Below are positions 15,651-23,921 of a stretch of 44,173 bases of DNA, one piece after another. The stretch spans positions 1-44,173 of the forward strand of contig CAMPAN010000005.1 of NCBI GenBank assembly GCA_946631895.1. The letters run 5' to 3'. Position numbers and translations under genes: made by a program. How positions within the stretch are numbered: the stretch's first letter is position 1; each line of letters opens with the position of its first letter. A model generated the notes under the pieces. The model worked only from the letters and a program-made list of their open reading frames with translations. It was not told where the DNA came from and searched no databases. The DNA comes from an uncultured Clostridia bacterium. Lineage in GTDB: Bacteria; Bacillota; Clostridia; Christensenellales; CAG-138.

Positions 15651-17848
15651 AACACAGAGACACACTGCTTGGCGGACTTTCGGACGCGATTCCGCTTGCG
15701 TGCGGAATGCTCGCGGCGGCGTGCGCGGTGCCGACCTCCTTCGGGATCGGATTCTCACTCGGAGCGCTGGTGCTGTTCTGCGTCGTTTCGGCGATGCTTC
15801 TGGCGTTCTGGATGGACGCGCCGAAGTTCGGATTCGGATTCGGGGCAATCTTTCTTTCGGGCGTGATCTTTGTTGTCGTACTGCTGTGCTACCGGTATGA
15901 CGAACTGAGACCCGCTGTGACGAAGATCCTGGCGGGACTGCCGGACGACATGCAGGCAAACGTGCTGGAGACGCTGAAGATCGATCCGGCGCTGCTCGCT
16001 TCGCCGAAGGACGCGCCGTTTGCCGCGACGCTGATGCTGATGCTGCTTGCCGCGGCGACCGGACTGCTGATGACCGGCGCGCTGACGAGAGGCAAGACCG
16101 TGCTGCTGGCGGTGATGATTCCGCTTCCGATGTTTCTGTTCAGCTTCTTCTGCAAGGATTCGCATCCGAAGCTGTGGACCGCGGTTCTTCTGACCGTCTA
16201 TCTCGGCTATACGCTCTTGGGCAACGGGATCAGGAAGGGCGATTTGCGGGTGAAGAACCGGTTTATGCTGCTGCTTGCACCGCTTCTGCTGACCCTTGCG
16301 CTTCTGATCATCGCGATCGTTCCGCAGGACAATTATCCCAAGGTCACGCCGGAACAGCGCGAAAATCTGATCCAGAATCTGACGGAATCCTTTCAGCGCC
16401 TGTTCGATGAGATCACCGACCGGTTCCGGTCGCTGAACGCGGAAAAAACGCCCGACAACATTGATCTGAACAAAGAGGAACGGCACGACGACAGCGACAC
16501 GCAGATTTTTGCAATCAGCGCGACGAAGCCGGGAATCTATTATCTTCGGACGTATTCTTACGGGATTTATGAAAATAATGAATGGAAAGAGACGCCCGCG
16601 TACAGCGGCGAATGGAAATCGCTGGAAGCGCTGAGCAGCCGGCAGAAAACCGCTGCCGCCGATAACGTCCGGATCATCGGGTTTTATGCGGACGTGAAAG
16701 CGGTTCCGTACGCGTGGAGCGCACCGGCGGACGAATCGCCCGACGTCGCGGAAGCGGGAATCCGCTCGCGCAAAAACGACGCCGATTATCTCTGGTATTT
16801 CGTTTCGGGCTACCGCACCGACGTGACCGAAACGCCTTCGGACGCCGAGACGCAGTATCTGCGCACCTATGCCGCGGAGCAGTACCGCATGCCGGACGGC
16901 GAGGAGAAGGACGCGCTTCTGTCGATTCTCGACGATGCTTCCGTCACGCGCGCCGGCGATCCGATCGAGGTCGCGCACCGGATAGCCGCGTTTGTGCGGG
17001 ATTCCGGAACGTATGTGCTTGCGCCGGGGCGCGTGCCGAAGGGCAAAGATTTTGTCCGGTATTTTCTCCAGGAACGGCACGAGGGCTACTGCGTCCATTT
17101 TGCGAGCGCGACGACCGCGCTTTTGCAGGCGTGCGGGTATCTCGCGCGGTATACCGTGGGATACTACGTGAAGGTGAATTCGTACGATACGTATACGGAA
17201 AAGCCGGTCACGAAGAACGACAGCCACGCATGGACGGAGATCTACGTGGCGGGACTCGGATGGGTACCGATCGAAAGCACGCCGCAGTTCGGCGACGACG
17301 GAGACGAAACCGTGCCGGACGACGTTTCGCAGCAGACGCAGAACAGCCGCACGCCGGTTCCGTCCGCAGCGCCGGAAACGCCCGCTCCGACGATCGTCCC
17401 CGCGAGCCCGACGCCCGCACCGGCAACGCAAGCGCCTCAGCCTGCCGCGCAGCAGGAGGAAGAACAGGAAACGCCCGGCGGCGAAGGCGGGGCGGCGGCG
17501 ACAGGAAAGAAACGCGCCGGTCTTTGGTGGATCCTGATTCCGGTCGTTCCGCTGCTCTGGTTCGGAACGGGAGTCGCTTTGCGGCGGATCCGCGAAAGCC
17601 GGTTCAGGCAGAAGAACATCAAACGTGCCATCCCCGAGATGTCGCGGTATCTGTCCATGCTGCAGCGATTCGGCGTTCCGCAGGATCCGGATGCGCCGCG
17701 ATGGGCGCTCGAAGCGGCGTTCTCGAATCACCGGATGCGGGAGGAGCACAGGGAGCTTTTGCGACGGGTAAAGGCGGCGCAGCAGTCGGTGTACGCTGAC
17801 GCGCCGGTGCGGCGGTTCCTTCTGCGCTGGGTTCTGTTCCTGATCTGA
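15647..17848 (+). CDS. TgpA-like membrane transglutaminase-domain protein
   Basis: 733 residues. There are several N-terminal transmembrane helices (about 10-230), an extracytoplasmic region, then a transglutaminase-like domain with catalytic Cys482 (GYCVHFASAT) and His527 (NDSHAWTEIY). The third position is Glu543 in WVPIESTP, where Asp is more usual. After that come a Pro/Ala/Thr stalk (about 560-610), a further membrane helix (LWWILIPVVPLLWFGTG) and a cytoplasmic helical tail. The start is GTG at 15647, preceded by AAGGAGGT (15633-15640) and overlapping the DUF58 stop as GTGA; the in-frame ATG at 15617 lies before the ribosome site. Reaction and substrate are not established for this family; protein cross-linking or peptidase activity at the cell surface is possible. 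Confidence 0.9.
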   Translation: MKHRDTLLGGLSDAIPLACGMLAAACAVPTSFGIGFSLGALVLFCVVSAMLLAFWMDAPKFGFGFGAIFLSGVIFVVVLLCYRYDELRPAVTKILAGLPDDMQANVLETLKIDPALLASPKDAPFAATLMLMLLAAATGLLMTGALTRGKTVLLAVMIPLPMFLFSFFCKDSHPKLWTAVLLTVYLGYTLLGNGIRKGDLRVKNRFMLLLAPLLLTLALLIIAIVPQDNYPKVTPEQRENLIQNLTESFQRLFDEITDRFRSLNAEKTPDNIDLNKEERHDDSDTQIFAISATKPGIYYLRTYSYGIYENNEWKETPAYSGEWKSLEALSSRQKTAAADNVRIIGFYADVKAVPYAWSAPADESPDVAEAGIRSRKNDADYLWYFVSGYRTDVTETPSDAETQYLRTYAAEQYRMPDGEEKDALLSILDDASVTRAGDPIEVAHRIAAFVRDSGTYVLAPGRVPKGKDFVRYFLQERHEGYCVHFASATTALLQACGYLARYTVGYYVKVNSYDTYTEKPVTKNDSHAWTEIYVAGLGWVPIESTPQFGDDGDETVPDDVSQQTQNSRTPVPSAAPETPAPTIVPASPTPAPATQAPQPAAQQEEEQETPGGEGGAAATGKKRAGLWWILIPVVPLLWFGTGVALRRIRESRFRQKNIKRAIPEMSRYLSMLQRFGVPQDPDAPRWALEAAFSNHRMREEHRELLRRVKAAQQSVYADAPVRRFLLRWVLFLI

Positions 17849-17868
17849 AGACGAATTGTGCGAAAGAC

Positions 17869-17897
17869 TTGAAAAATCGTTTCGCATGTGATATAGT
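17869..17897 (+). promoter_or_regulatory. Strong promoter of the NAGPA-domain gene
   Basis: TTGAAA (17869-17874), exactly 17 bases, then the extended -10 TGATATAGT (TATAGT 17892-17897). It is among the best consensus matches in the window, and lies 20 bases after the transglutaminase stop. Confidence 0.82.
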
Positions 17898-17908
17898 GCA
17901 AAAATGAC

Positions 17909-17936
17909 AAAAAACCGGTCGTTTTCGACCGACCGG
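17909..17936 (-). other. Hairpin in the 5' leader; terminator-like only on the minus strand
   Basis: CCGGTCG (17915-17921) pairs with CGACCGG (17930-17936). On the plus strand it sits in the 5' untranslated leader, about 20 bases before the ATG, and has no T-run. Read on the minus strand the same stem is followed by TTTTTTGTCA, the shape of an intrinsic terminator, so it may block antisense transcription or simply fold in the leader. Confidence 0.45.
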
Positions 17937-17956
17937 ATCATTGACAGGGAGTATGT

Positions 17957-19369
17957 ATGCGTAATAATGAACAGCGCGGCGTGCCCGTCCTTCGCGTGAT
18001 CGCGATGGTTTTTGCAAACCTGACGGCCATTCTGTCCGCAAACTACATCGTATTTTACATTCTGGATCACTTCAATTCGAATATGCACTTCGTGGTGCAT
18101 TCGGAATTCTTCCTCACGAAGTATCTGCACCTCTTTCTTCCGCTGCTTCTGCTGCTGACGGGGCTCTTTTATCTGCTCGTTCTGGCAGGCGGCGGATTCC
18201 GGAAGATGAAGCTCAAAAAGCCGGTGCTGATCACGATCGTCATCATCGACATCATCCTTGCCGGCGCGTTTGCCATGACCGTCAACGCGCGCGCATTCGG
18301 CTGGTGGCCCTTCAAATACGAGCAGCAGGAACAGCAGCCGGTCGCACTGGCAACGCTGGTGCCCACGCAGCAGCCGACCGAGGAGCCGACGCCGGAAGCC
18401 ACGGAAACGCCCGTGCCGGAAACGCCCGTTCCGACGGATGCGCCGACGCTTGCGCCGGACGAAACGGCCGCGCCGGAAACGCCGACGCCGGAACCCACCG
18501 AAGAGCCGACGCCGGAACCGACGCCGATCGCAGGTCTTCTGGGCGACAAATTCAAAGAAAAGTTCTCGGACGGCGAACCGGTCGTTTCGGAGCCGAATAC
18601 GAGCGAAACCCTCGAGGACGGAACCGTCCGCACGCTGATCTATACCTACGCGGGCAGGGAAGTCGCGATCGAGCTCTATCATTATCAGAAGGGCAAGCTC
18701 GAGTATCAGATCGCCGACCTGTACCTGCGCAGCATCGAAAAGCTGACGGCGATCTATGAAGCGGATCAGGGGAAAGCGAAGGGACTGGTCGATTTCGCGC
18801 GCGGCGGAAATGCGCTGATCGCCATCAATTCCGACTACTTCTCTGCCAATGCGAAGGATGAGGGCCTGATCATCCGCAACGGCATGATGATCAAGAACAA
18901 TCCGTGCAGGCACGCGGACCTCTGCGTCATCTATCAGGACGGCACGGTGCGCTGCTTCGACTGCCGCCAGGACAACATCGACAACAACGCGATCCTTGCG
19001 AGCTATCCGTACCACTCCTTCTATTTCGGACCTTCGATCCTGGACGCGGACGGCAACGCGAAGAAGAAGTTCAATTCCACGCTTGAACAGCAGAACCCGC
19101 GTACGGCGTTCGGCTACTATGAACCCGGACACTATGCGTTTATCGGCGTACGCGGAACGCGCGGCGTCAAGGACATCAACGGAAAATCCCTCGGCAACGG
19201 AAAATCGCCGGGTCTCAGCCTTACCGAACTGTCCGAACTCTGCGCAAAGCTCGGCATGAAGGCGGCATACAACTTTGACGGCGGCGGATCGTCCGGCATG
19301 TACTGGAACGAGAATCTGTTCGGTCACAACTCCCGCGTGACCGGCGACGCGCTCATCATCGTAGATTGA
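17957..19369 (+). CDS. Membrane-anchored phosphodiester glycosidase (NAGPA-domain) protein
   Basis: 470 residues. Three hydrophobic segments (about 12-35, 55-75, 92-112) are followed by a long Pro/Thr/Glu stalk (about 130-195) and a C-terminal NAGPA domain of the kind that removes a GlcNAc cap from phosphodiester-linked glycans. The domain is recognisable from ALIAINSDYFSANAKDEG, an RTAFGYYEPGHYAFIGVRG core and the closing YNFDGGGSSGMYWN and GDALIIVD motifs. The catalytic domain should be outside the cell, presented on the stalk. The ATG at 17957 follows CAGGGAG. It has its own promoter and a hairpin leader and is followed by a small membrane protein gene. The natural substrate in bacteria is unknown. 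Confidence 0.85.
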   Translation: MRNNEQRGVPVLRVIAMVFANLTAILSANYIVFYILDHFNSNMHFVVHSEFFLTKYLHLFLPLLLLLTGLFYLLVLAGGGFRKMKLKKPVLITIVIIDIILAGAFAMTVNARAFGWWPFKYEQQEQQPVALATLVPTQQPTEEPTPEATETPVPETPVPTDAPTLAPDETAAPETPTPEPTEEPTPEPTPIAGLLGDKFKEKFSDGEPVVSEPNTSETLEDGTVRTLIYTYAGREVAIELYHYQKGKLEYQIADLYLRSIEKLTAIYEADQGKAKGLVDFARGGNALIAINSDYFSANAKDEGLIIRNGMMIKNNPCRHADLCVIYQDGTVRCFDCRQDNIDNNAILASYPYHSFYFGPSILDADGNAKKKFNSTLEQQNPRTAFGYYEPGHYAFIGVRGTRGVKDINGKSLGNGKSPGLSLTELSELCAKLGMKAAYNFDGGGSSGMYWNENLFGHNSRVTGDALIIVD

Positions 19370-19384
19370 TCGGAGGAAACGGAT

Positions 19385-19627
19385 ATGAAGAAAAAGAAGA
19401 CATTGATAACCGTTACCGGCGTGATCGCCGTTGTGACCGCGATCATCTATCTTGTGCTGCTGCTGCTGTTTGAGACCGAGACCCTGCCGTACGATCAGAC
19501 GGAAACCTTGCTTCTTGTGCCGGGATATTTCCTGCTGCCGCTCCCGCTGGTCGGGTTTTTCGCAAGCGTTCTGCTGCAGATCTTCTCGGTGATCCCGACC
19601 AAAAAACGTTCCGGCAAGAAAAAGTAA
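19385..19627 (+). CDS. Small lysine-capped membrane protein (80 aa)
   Basis: 80 residues: a basic start MKKKK, one helix (TLITVTGVIAVVTAIIYLVLL), a short acidic loop ETETLPYDQTE, a second helix (LLLVPGYFLLPLPLVGFFA) and a basic tail IPTKKRSGKKK. Both ends are therefore predicted to be cytoplasmic. GGAGGA lies 7 bases before the ATG, and the gene starts 15 bases after the NAGPA gene, so they are co-transcribed up to the terminator at 19657. I do not recognise a family. It may help the NAGPA protein, but only position supports that. Confidence 0.72.
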   Translation: MKKKKTLITVTGVIAVVTAIIYLVLLLLFETETLPYDQTETLLLVPGYFLLPLPLVGFFASVLLQIFSVIPTKKRSGKKK

Positions 19628-19656
19628 CGACCGGAAGAAACCGCACCCGTACATCG

Positions 19657-19684
19657 GAAGCCGGCACTGCGCCGGCTTCTTTTT
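19657..19684 (+). terminator. Intrinsic terminator of the NAGPA operon
   Basis: GAAGCCGGC (19657-19665), loop ACTGC, GCCGGCTTC (19671-19679), then TTTTT (19680-19684). Perfect 9-bp stem. Confidence 0.93.
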
Positions 19685-19706
19685 ATCGGTTCATCCGCGG
19701 TTTTTG

Positions 19707-19735
19707 TTGTAAAAAAGGGAAAACTGCAGTATACT
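19707..19735 (+). promoter_or_regulatory. Promoter of the polysaccharide deacetylase gene, probably leaderless
   Basis: TTGTAA (19707-19712), 17-base spacer, TATACT (19730-19735). The first of two tandem ATG codons begins only five bases later, so transcription should start at or within the first codon. The nearest purine run is about 21 bases upstream of the ATG and would not be in the transcript. Confidence 0.65.
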
Positions 19736-19740
19736 TTCCT

Positions 19741-20658
19741 ATGATGAAACGATTGTTGGTTCTGCTTCTGATATGCGTTATGACCGTTTCCTGCATCGGA
19801 GAGATCGCAGGAACGATTCCGTCTGCAGGGGGATCGGAGCAGGAGTTAACCACGGAGATTGCGATCGTCACGCTTGCGCCGACAGAAGAACCCGCGCCTA
19901 CGCCGTCGCCCGAGCCGTCGCCCACGCAGGAACCGACGCCCGAACCCACGCCGACGCCGATGCCCGAGCCCACGCCGACGCCGACGCCCACGCCCGAGCC
20001 GACGCCGGACCCGGACCGCAGGATGGTTGCGCTGACGTTCGACGACGGACCGAACATGACGTATACCGCGAAATTCCTCGACGTGCTGGAGAAATACGAC
20101 GTGCCGGGAACGTTCTTCGTGCTCGGTCAGAACATGAACCAGAAAGGCGCGGACGAGGTGCTGAAACGCATGTTTGAGCAGGGCTGCGAGATCGGCATCC
20201 ACGGGCTCAGACACACCGACATGAAAAAGCTCTCACAGAAAAAGAACGAGCAGAACCTTGCCGCAATGAAGAAGCGGCTGAAAGAACTGCTCGGCGAGGA
20301 TTACGTTCCGCGGCTGATGCGTCCGCCGTACGGAAACAAAAACAGCGCGGTGCTGAAAGCGGTGAAGAACGAGGAGCTTGCGTGCATTCTGTGGTCGGTC
20401 GACACGCGCGACTGGAGCAACCGCAGCAAAACGAAGATCGTGAAGATCGTCAAAAAGGAAGTCAAAAACGGCTCGATCATTCTGTTTCACGACCGGATCC
20501 AAGCGACGCTGGAAGCGATCGACGAGCTGATTCCGTGGCTGAAGGAGGAGGGATACGATCTTGTGACGGTATCGGAGCTTCTGGAAAGCGCCGCGCCGAT
20601 CGAATACGGGAAATCCTACCGGCAGAAGAATACAAAACAGAACGCGGCTGGAGGATGA
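19741..20658 (+). CDS. Secreted polysaccharide deacetylase (NodB/CE4 family)
   Basis: 305 residues. Metal-dependent N- or O-deacetylase of surface glycans or peptidoglycan. The N-terminal signal (KRLLVLLLICVMTVSCIGE) ends in a possible but weak lipobox (TVSC). A Pro/Thr/Glu stalk (about 38-95) precedes the NodB domain. CE4 motifs are present: TFDDGPN (catalytic/metal Asp pair), the His pair in HGLRHTD, RPPYGNKN, DTRDWSN and ILFHDR. All expected catalytic residues are there, so it should be active. Start: two adjacent ATGs (19741, 19744); no ribosome binding site, and the -10 box is immediately upstream. Monocistronic, with terminators on both sides. Confidence 0.92.
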   Translation: MMKRLLVLLLICVMTVSCIGEIAGTIPSAGGSEQELTTEIAIVTLAPTEEPAPTPSPEPSPTQEPTPEPTPTPMPEPTPTPTPTPEPTPDPDRRMVALTFDDGPNMTYTAKFLDVLEKYDVPGTFFVLGQNMNQKGADEVLKRMFEQGCEIGIHGLRHTDMKKLSQKKNEQNLAAMKKRLKELLGEDYVPRLMRPPYGNKNSAVLKAVKNEELACILWSVDTRDWSNRSKTKIVKIVKKEVKNGSIILFHDRIQATLEAIDELIPWLKEEGYDLVTVSELLESAAPIEYGKSYRQKNTKQNAAGG

Positions 20659-20714
20659 AGACGCACAGGATCTTCTTCATTCTTCCGTTTCCGGTCTTTT
20701 TTTCATCTTCCATC

Positions 20715-20738
20715 GGGGCTTTACGGAGTCCCTTTTTT
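20715..20738 (+). terminator. Probable intrinsic terminator after the deacetylase
   Basis: GGGGCTT (20715-20721), loop TACG, GAGTCCC (20726-20732, two wobble pairs), then TTTTTT. A weaker stem than the others but with a full T-run in the right place. Confidence 0.6.
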
Positions 20739-20785
20739 GTTTGCGCAGGGGGTGGATGTACGCAAAAAATGTCGCGCGGTTCCGC

Positions 20786-20814
20786 TTGACCGGACGGATA
20801 ATACCAAGTATACT
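20786..20814 (+). promoter_or_regulatory. Promoter of the trxB-nth-obg-yhbY operon
   Basis: TTGACC (20786-20791), 17-base spacer, TATACT (20809-20814), with a predicted leader of about 30 bases to the trxB ATG. Confidence 0.82.
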
Positions 20815-20850
20815 GTATTTGTGAGATTTTACGGAAACGAGGAACTTGTT

Positions 20851-21762
20851 ATGCTGGATACAGCCATCATCGGCGGAGGACCGGCGGGGCTTGCGGCGGG
20901 TCTGTACGCGGTGCGCGGCGGAGGAAACGTCTGCCTCTACGAGGAAATGTTCGCGGGCGGACAGATCGTGAAAACACACCGGATTGACAATTATCCGGGC
21001 ATTTCGGACGGACCGGACGGCTATGCGCTTGCGGCACGGTTCGAGGAACACGCGGCGGCGTTCGGGCTGAAAATCGAATACGGTCCCGTGACGGAGCTTG
21101 TGCTGAACGAAGACCCGAAGCACTTTATGTTCAACGGCGAACGCATTGAAGCGAAGACCGTGATTCTTGCAACCGGCGCTTCCCCGAAAACGCTCGGCAT
21201 TCCCGGCGAAAAGGAACTGACGGGGCACGGCGTTTCCTACTGCGCGACCTGCGACGGCGCGTTCTATAAGAACCGCACGGCGACCGTCATCGGCGGCGGC
21301 GACACGGCGATTTCCGACGCGCTCTACCTTGCGAAGCTCTGCAAGAAGGTCTATGTCGTGCATCGGCGCGACGCGCTCCGCGCAAGCGCGATCCTTGCGG
21401 ATGCCGCGCTGAAAACGGAGAACATCGAATTCATCTGGAACAGCGTGCCGGAAGCGTTTCTCGGCGAAGGGAAGCTCTCGGGCATCCGGCTGAAAAACCG
21501 CGTGACCGGCGAGGTCTCCGAGCTTTCGACCGACGGCGCGTTTGTGGCGGTCGGCGTGGTGCCGAGAACCGAACTGTTTGCCGGTCAGATCGCGCTTGCG
21601 GAGAACGGCAGCGTGATCACCGACGAACATATGGAAACGAGCGTCAAGGGCGTGTTTGCGGCGGGCGACGTGCGGAACACCCCGCTCCGGCAGGTCGTGA
21701 CCGCCTGCGCGGACGGCGCGATCGCCGCAACCTATGCATTGGAGGCAAGCCGTGTTAAGTGA
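20851..21762 (+). CDS. trxB: Thioredoxin reductase (NADPH)
   Basis: 303 residues, normal for the low-molecular-weight enzyme. It reduces thioredoxin with NADPH in the cytoplasm. The FAD-binding loop IIGGGPAG (6-13), the redox-active CATC (131-134) in SYCATCDGAF, the NADPH loop VIGGGDTA and the NADPH-selective HRRDALR are intact, and the C-terminal FAD motif GVFAAGDVRN is present. The ATG at 20851 follows GAGGAAC; an upstream in-frame ATG at 20737 lies before the promoter. The last 11 bases overlap the nth gene. An alternative assignment to a related ferredoxin-dependent reductase is less likely because of the HRR motif. Confidence 0.93.
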   Translation: MLDTAIIGGGPAGLAAGLYAVRGGGNVCLYEEMFAGGQIVKTHRIDNYPGISDGPDGYALAARFEEHAAAFGLKIEYGPVTELVLNEDPKHFMFNGERIEAKTVILATGASPKTLGIPGEKELTGHGVSYCATCDGAFYKNRTATVIGGGDTAISDALYLAKLCKKVYVVHRRDALRASAILADAALKTENIEFIWNSVPEAFLGEGKLSGIRLKNRVTGEVSELSTDGAFVAVGVVPRTELFAGQIALAENGSVITDEHMETSVKGVFAAGDVRNTPLRQVVTACADGAIAATYALEASRVK

Positions 21763-22381
21763 AGCAAAGCGCGCCGAGGCCCTCGGCATTCTGAAGGAAA
21801 CCTACCCCGACGCGAAACCCGCGCTGCATTTCTCCTCGCCGTTCGAACTGCTGGTGGCGACCATGCTGTCCGCGCAGTGCACGGACAAGCAGGTGAACAA
21901 ATGCACCGATGTGCTGTTTCCGAAGTACAACACGCCGGAAGCGTTCGCGTCGATGGACTTTGAAACGCTCGAGCCGTACATCAGAAGCTGCGGATTCTAC
22001 CGCATGAAGGGCATGCACATTCTCGAAATGAGCAGGATCCTGCTCGAGCAGTACGGCGGCGAAGTCCCGCAGACGCGCGAGGAGCTCACAAAGCTGCCCG
22101 GCGTCGGCAGAAAGACGGCGAACGTCGTGCTTTCGAACGCGTTCAAAGTCCCCGCGATCGCGGTCGATACGCACGTATTCCGCGTCGCAAACCGCATCGG
22201 GCTCACCGAGGCGAAGGACGTGGAGAAAACCGAACAGCAGCTGATGGCGCATATTCCCGAACAGGATTGGGGCGACGCGCACCATTGGCTGATCTATCAC
22301 GGCAGGCAGGTCTGCGCGGCACAGCGGCCGAAGTGCGACGTCTGCCCCTTAAAGGAGATTTGCGAACATGCAGTTCATTGA
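21752..22381 (+). CDS. nth: Endonuclease III (DNA glycosylase/AP lyase)
   Basis: 209 residues. It removes oxidised pyrimidines and nicks the abasic site. The helix-hairpin-helix motif LPGVGRKTANVV contains the Schiff-base Lys121, and Asp139 is in AVDTHVFR. The C-terminal [4Fe-4S] ligands Cys188, 195, 198 and 204 show the classic C-x6-C-x2-C-x5-C spacing. A GTG start at 21752 is chosen because GGAGG lies six bases upstream; an ATG at 21734 is upstream of that site. The gene overlaps trxB by 11 bases and obg by 14. Confidence 0.95.
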   Translation: MLSEAKRAEALGILKETYPDAKPALHFSSPFELLVATMLSAQCTDKQVNKCTDVLFPKYNTPEAFASMDFETLEPYIRSCGFYRMKGMHILEMSRILLEQYGGEVPQTREELTKLPGVGRKTANVVLSNAFKVPAIAVDTHVFRVANRIGLTEAKDVEKTEQQLMAHIPEQDWGDAHHWLIYHGRQVCAAQRPKCDVCPLKEICEHAVH

Positions 22382-23639
22382 CAAAGCAACCATTCATATC
22401 AAGGCGGGCAACGGCGGCGACGGCTGCGCGGCGTTCCACCGCGAAAAATACGTGATGAAGGGCGGACCCTCCGGCGGCGACGGCGGCAGGGGCGGCAATA
22501 TCGTGTTCGTCGCGGATCCGCAGCAGTCCACGCTGCTCGATTTCAAGCGCTACCGGCACTTCCGCGCCGAAGACGGCGAGCAGGGCAGGGCGGAGCTCAT
22601 GGCGGGCAAAAACGGCGAGGACCTTTTGATCAGGGTGCCGGTCGGCACGATCGTGCGCGACGTGGAGACCGGCAGCATCGTTGCGGACATGAGCGAGCCC
22701 GGCAAGACCCGCATCGTGCTGTACGGCGGCAGGGGCGGCAAGGGCAACGCGCGCTTTGCCACGGCGACGAAACAGGCGCCGCGCTTTGCGCAGAACGGGA
22801 TCAAAACCGAGGAGCGCACCGTCGAGCTGGAGCTCAAGACGATCGCGGACGTCGGCATCATCGGACTGCCGTCGGTCGGCAAGTCCACGATCCTGTCCGT
22901 GCTGACGAGCGCGAAGCCGAAGATCGCGGCGTACCATTTCACGACGCTGACGCCGAACCTCGGCGTGGCGACGCGCTACGACCGCTCGTTTGTGATGGCG
23001 GACATCCCCGGGCTCATCGAGGGCGCGGCGGAGGGCGCGGGGCTCGGACACGATTTCCTGCGCCACATCGAGCGCACGCGCATTCTGGTACACGTGCTGG
23101 ACGCGTCCGGCAGCGAGATGCGCGATCCGCTGGACGATTACGAAAAGATCAACGCGGAGCTACAAAAGTTTTCCGACGCGCTTGCGGCTTTGCCGCAGAT
23201 CGTCGCCTGCAACAAGATGGACATTCCGGGCGCGGAGGAGAATTTCGCGCGGATCAAAGCCGCGCTGGAGCCGCAGGGCGTAAGCGTGTTTGCGGTGTCC
23301 GCGGCGACGACCGAGGGCTTCGGGCCGATGCTTGACCGGATCGTTTCGATGCTCGACGCGCTGCCGCCTGTGCGCGTCTATGACGAGACCGAGCTTCTGA
23401 TCGGCGCGCAGTACGAAAAGGGCTTCACGGTGCACCGCGACGACGCGGGCGTATACGTGGTCGAGGGCGGCGATGTGGAGCGCATCCTCGACACGACCGA
23501 TCCGGAGGACGACGTTTCGATGCGCCGCTTCCAGCAGCTTCTGATCAGGACGGGCATCATCTCTGCGCTTCGCGAGATGGGAGCGAAGGATGGCGACACG
23601 ATCCGCCTCGGCGAATGGGAATTTGATTTTACGGATTAA
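22368..23639 (+). CDS. obg: GTPase Obg/CgtA
   Basis: 423 residues. Essential ribosome-assembly GTPase. The glycine-rich N-terminal Obg fold starts MQFIDKATIHIKAGNGGDGC. The G domain has G1 GLPSVGKST (about 166-174), G3 DIPG (Asp212) and G4 NKMD (282-285). A C-terminal OCT domain (about 345-423) is present, as in Gram-positive Obg proteins. AAAGGAG lies ten bases before the ATG, inside the end of nth. It is followed after 12 bases by yhbY, the usual Gram-positive neighbour and also a ribosome-assembly factor. Confidence 0.97.
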   Translation: MQFIDKATIHIKAGNGGDGCAAFHREKYVMKGGPSGGDGGRGGNIVFVADPQQSTLLDFKRYRHFRAEDGEQGRAELMAGKNGEDLLIRVPVGTIVRDVETGSIVADMSEPGKTRIVLYGGRGGKGNARFATATKQAPRFAQNGIKTEERTVELELKTIADVGIIGLPSVGKSTILSVLTSAKPKIAAYHFTTLTPNLGVATRYDRSFVMADIPGLIEGAAEGAGLGHDFLRHIERTRILVHVLDASGSEMRDPLDDYEKINAELQKFSDALAALPQIVACNKMDIPGAEENFARIKAALEPQGVSVFAVSAATTEGFGPMLDRIVSMLDALPPVRVYDETELLIGAQYEKGFTVHRDDAGVYVVEGGDVERILDTTDPEDDVSMRRFQQLLIRTGIISALREMGAKDGDTIRLGEWEFDFTD

Positions 23640-23651
23640 GGAGATAGGAAT

Positions 23652-23921
23652 ATGACAGGCAAAGAACGCGCAGAACTGCGCAAACAGGCGAACACGCTCA
23701 CCGCGATCTTTCAGATCGGCAAGGAGAACATCACGGAACCGCTGATCGAAGCGGTCGACGCCGTTTTGAAGAAGCGCGAACTCATCAAGCTGTCCGTGCT
23801 CGAAACGAGCGAGCTTTCCGCCAAGGAAGCCGCGGAGCAGCTTGCCGGGGCGACCGGCGCCGAGATCATCCAGTGCATCGGGCGGAAGCTCGTGCTGTAC
23901 CGCGAGAAGGAAGAGGAGTAA
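23652..23921 (+). CDS. yhbY: YhbY-family CRM-domain RNA-binding protein
   Basis: 89 residues, a complete CRM domain as in YhbY/YqeI, which associates with pre-50S ribosomes. The family pattern is visible: the N-terminal helix with LRKQANTL, IFQIGKENITEPLIEAVDAVL, the LIKLSVLE strand and the C-terminal IIQCIGRKLVLYR strand. The conserved GxxG-like loop is IGKEN here. Ribosome site AAGGAG (23639-23644) is at the obg stop. It closes the trxB-nth-obg-yhbY operon; I see no clear terminator after it. Confidence 0.93.
   Translation: MTGKERAELRKQANTLTAIFQIGKENITEPLIEAVDAVLKKRELIKLSVLETSELSAKEAAEQLAGATGAEIIQCIGRKLVLYREKEEE

Noticed and set aside
15755..19654. A very long open frame (about 1,300 codons) on the minus strand across the transglutaminase and NAGPA genes
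   Set aside because: It is antisense to clearly coding genes, is Arg-rich with no recognisable domain, and results from the GC-rich codon use of the plus-strand genes. Similar antisense frames opposite the PBP2 gene and gyrB were rejected for the same reason.
20663..20690. ATGAAGA/TCTTCAT-type stem after the deacetylase
   Set aside because: Weak stem with no T-run directly after it; the stem at 20715-20738 fits a terminator better.
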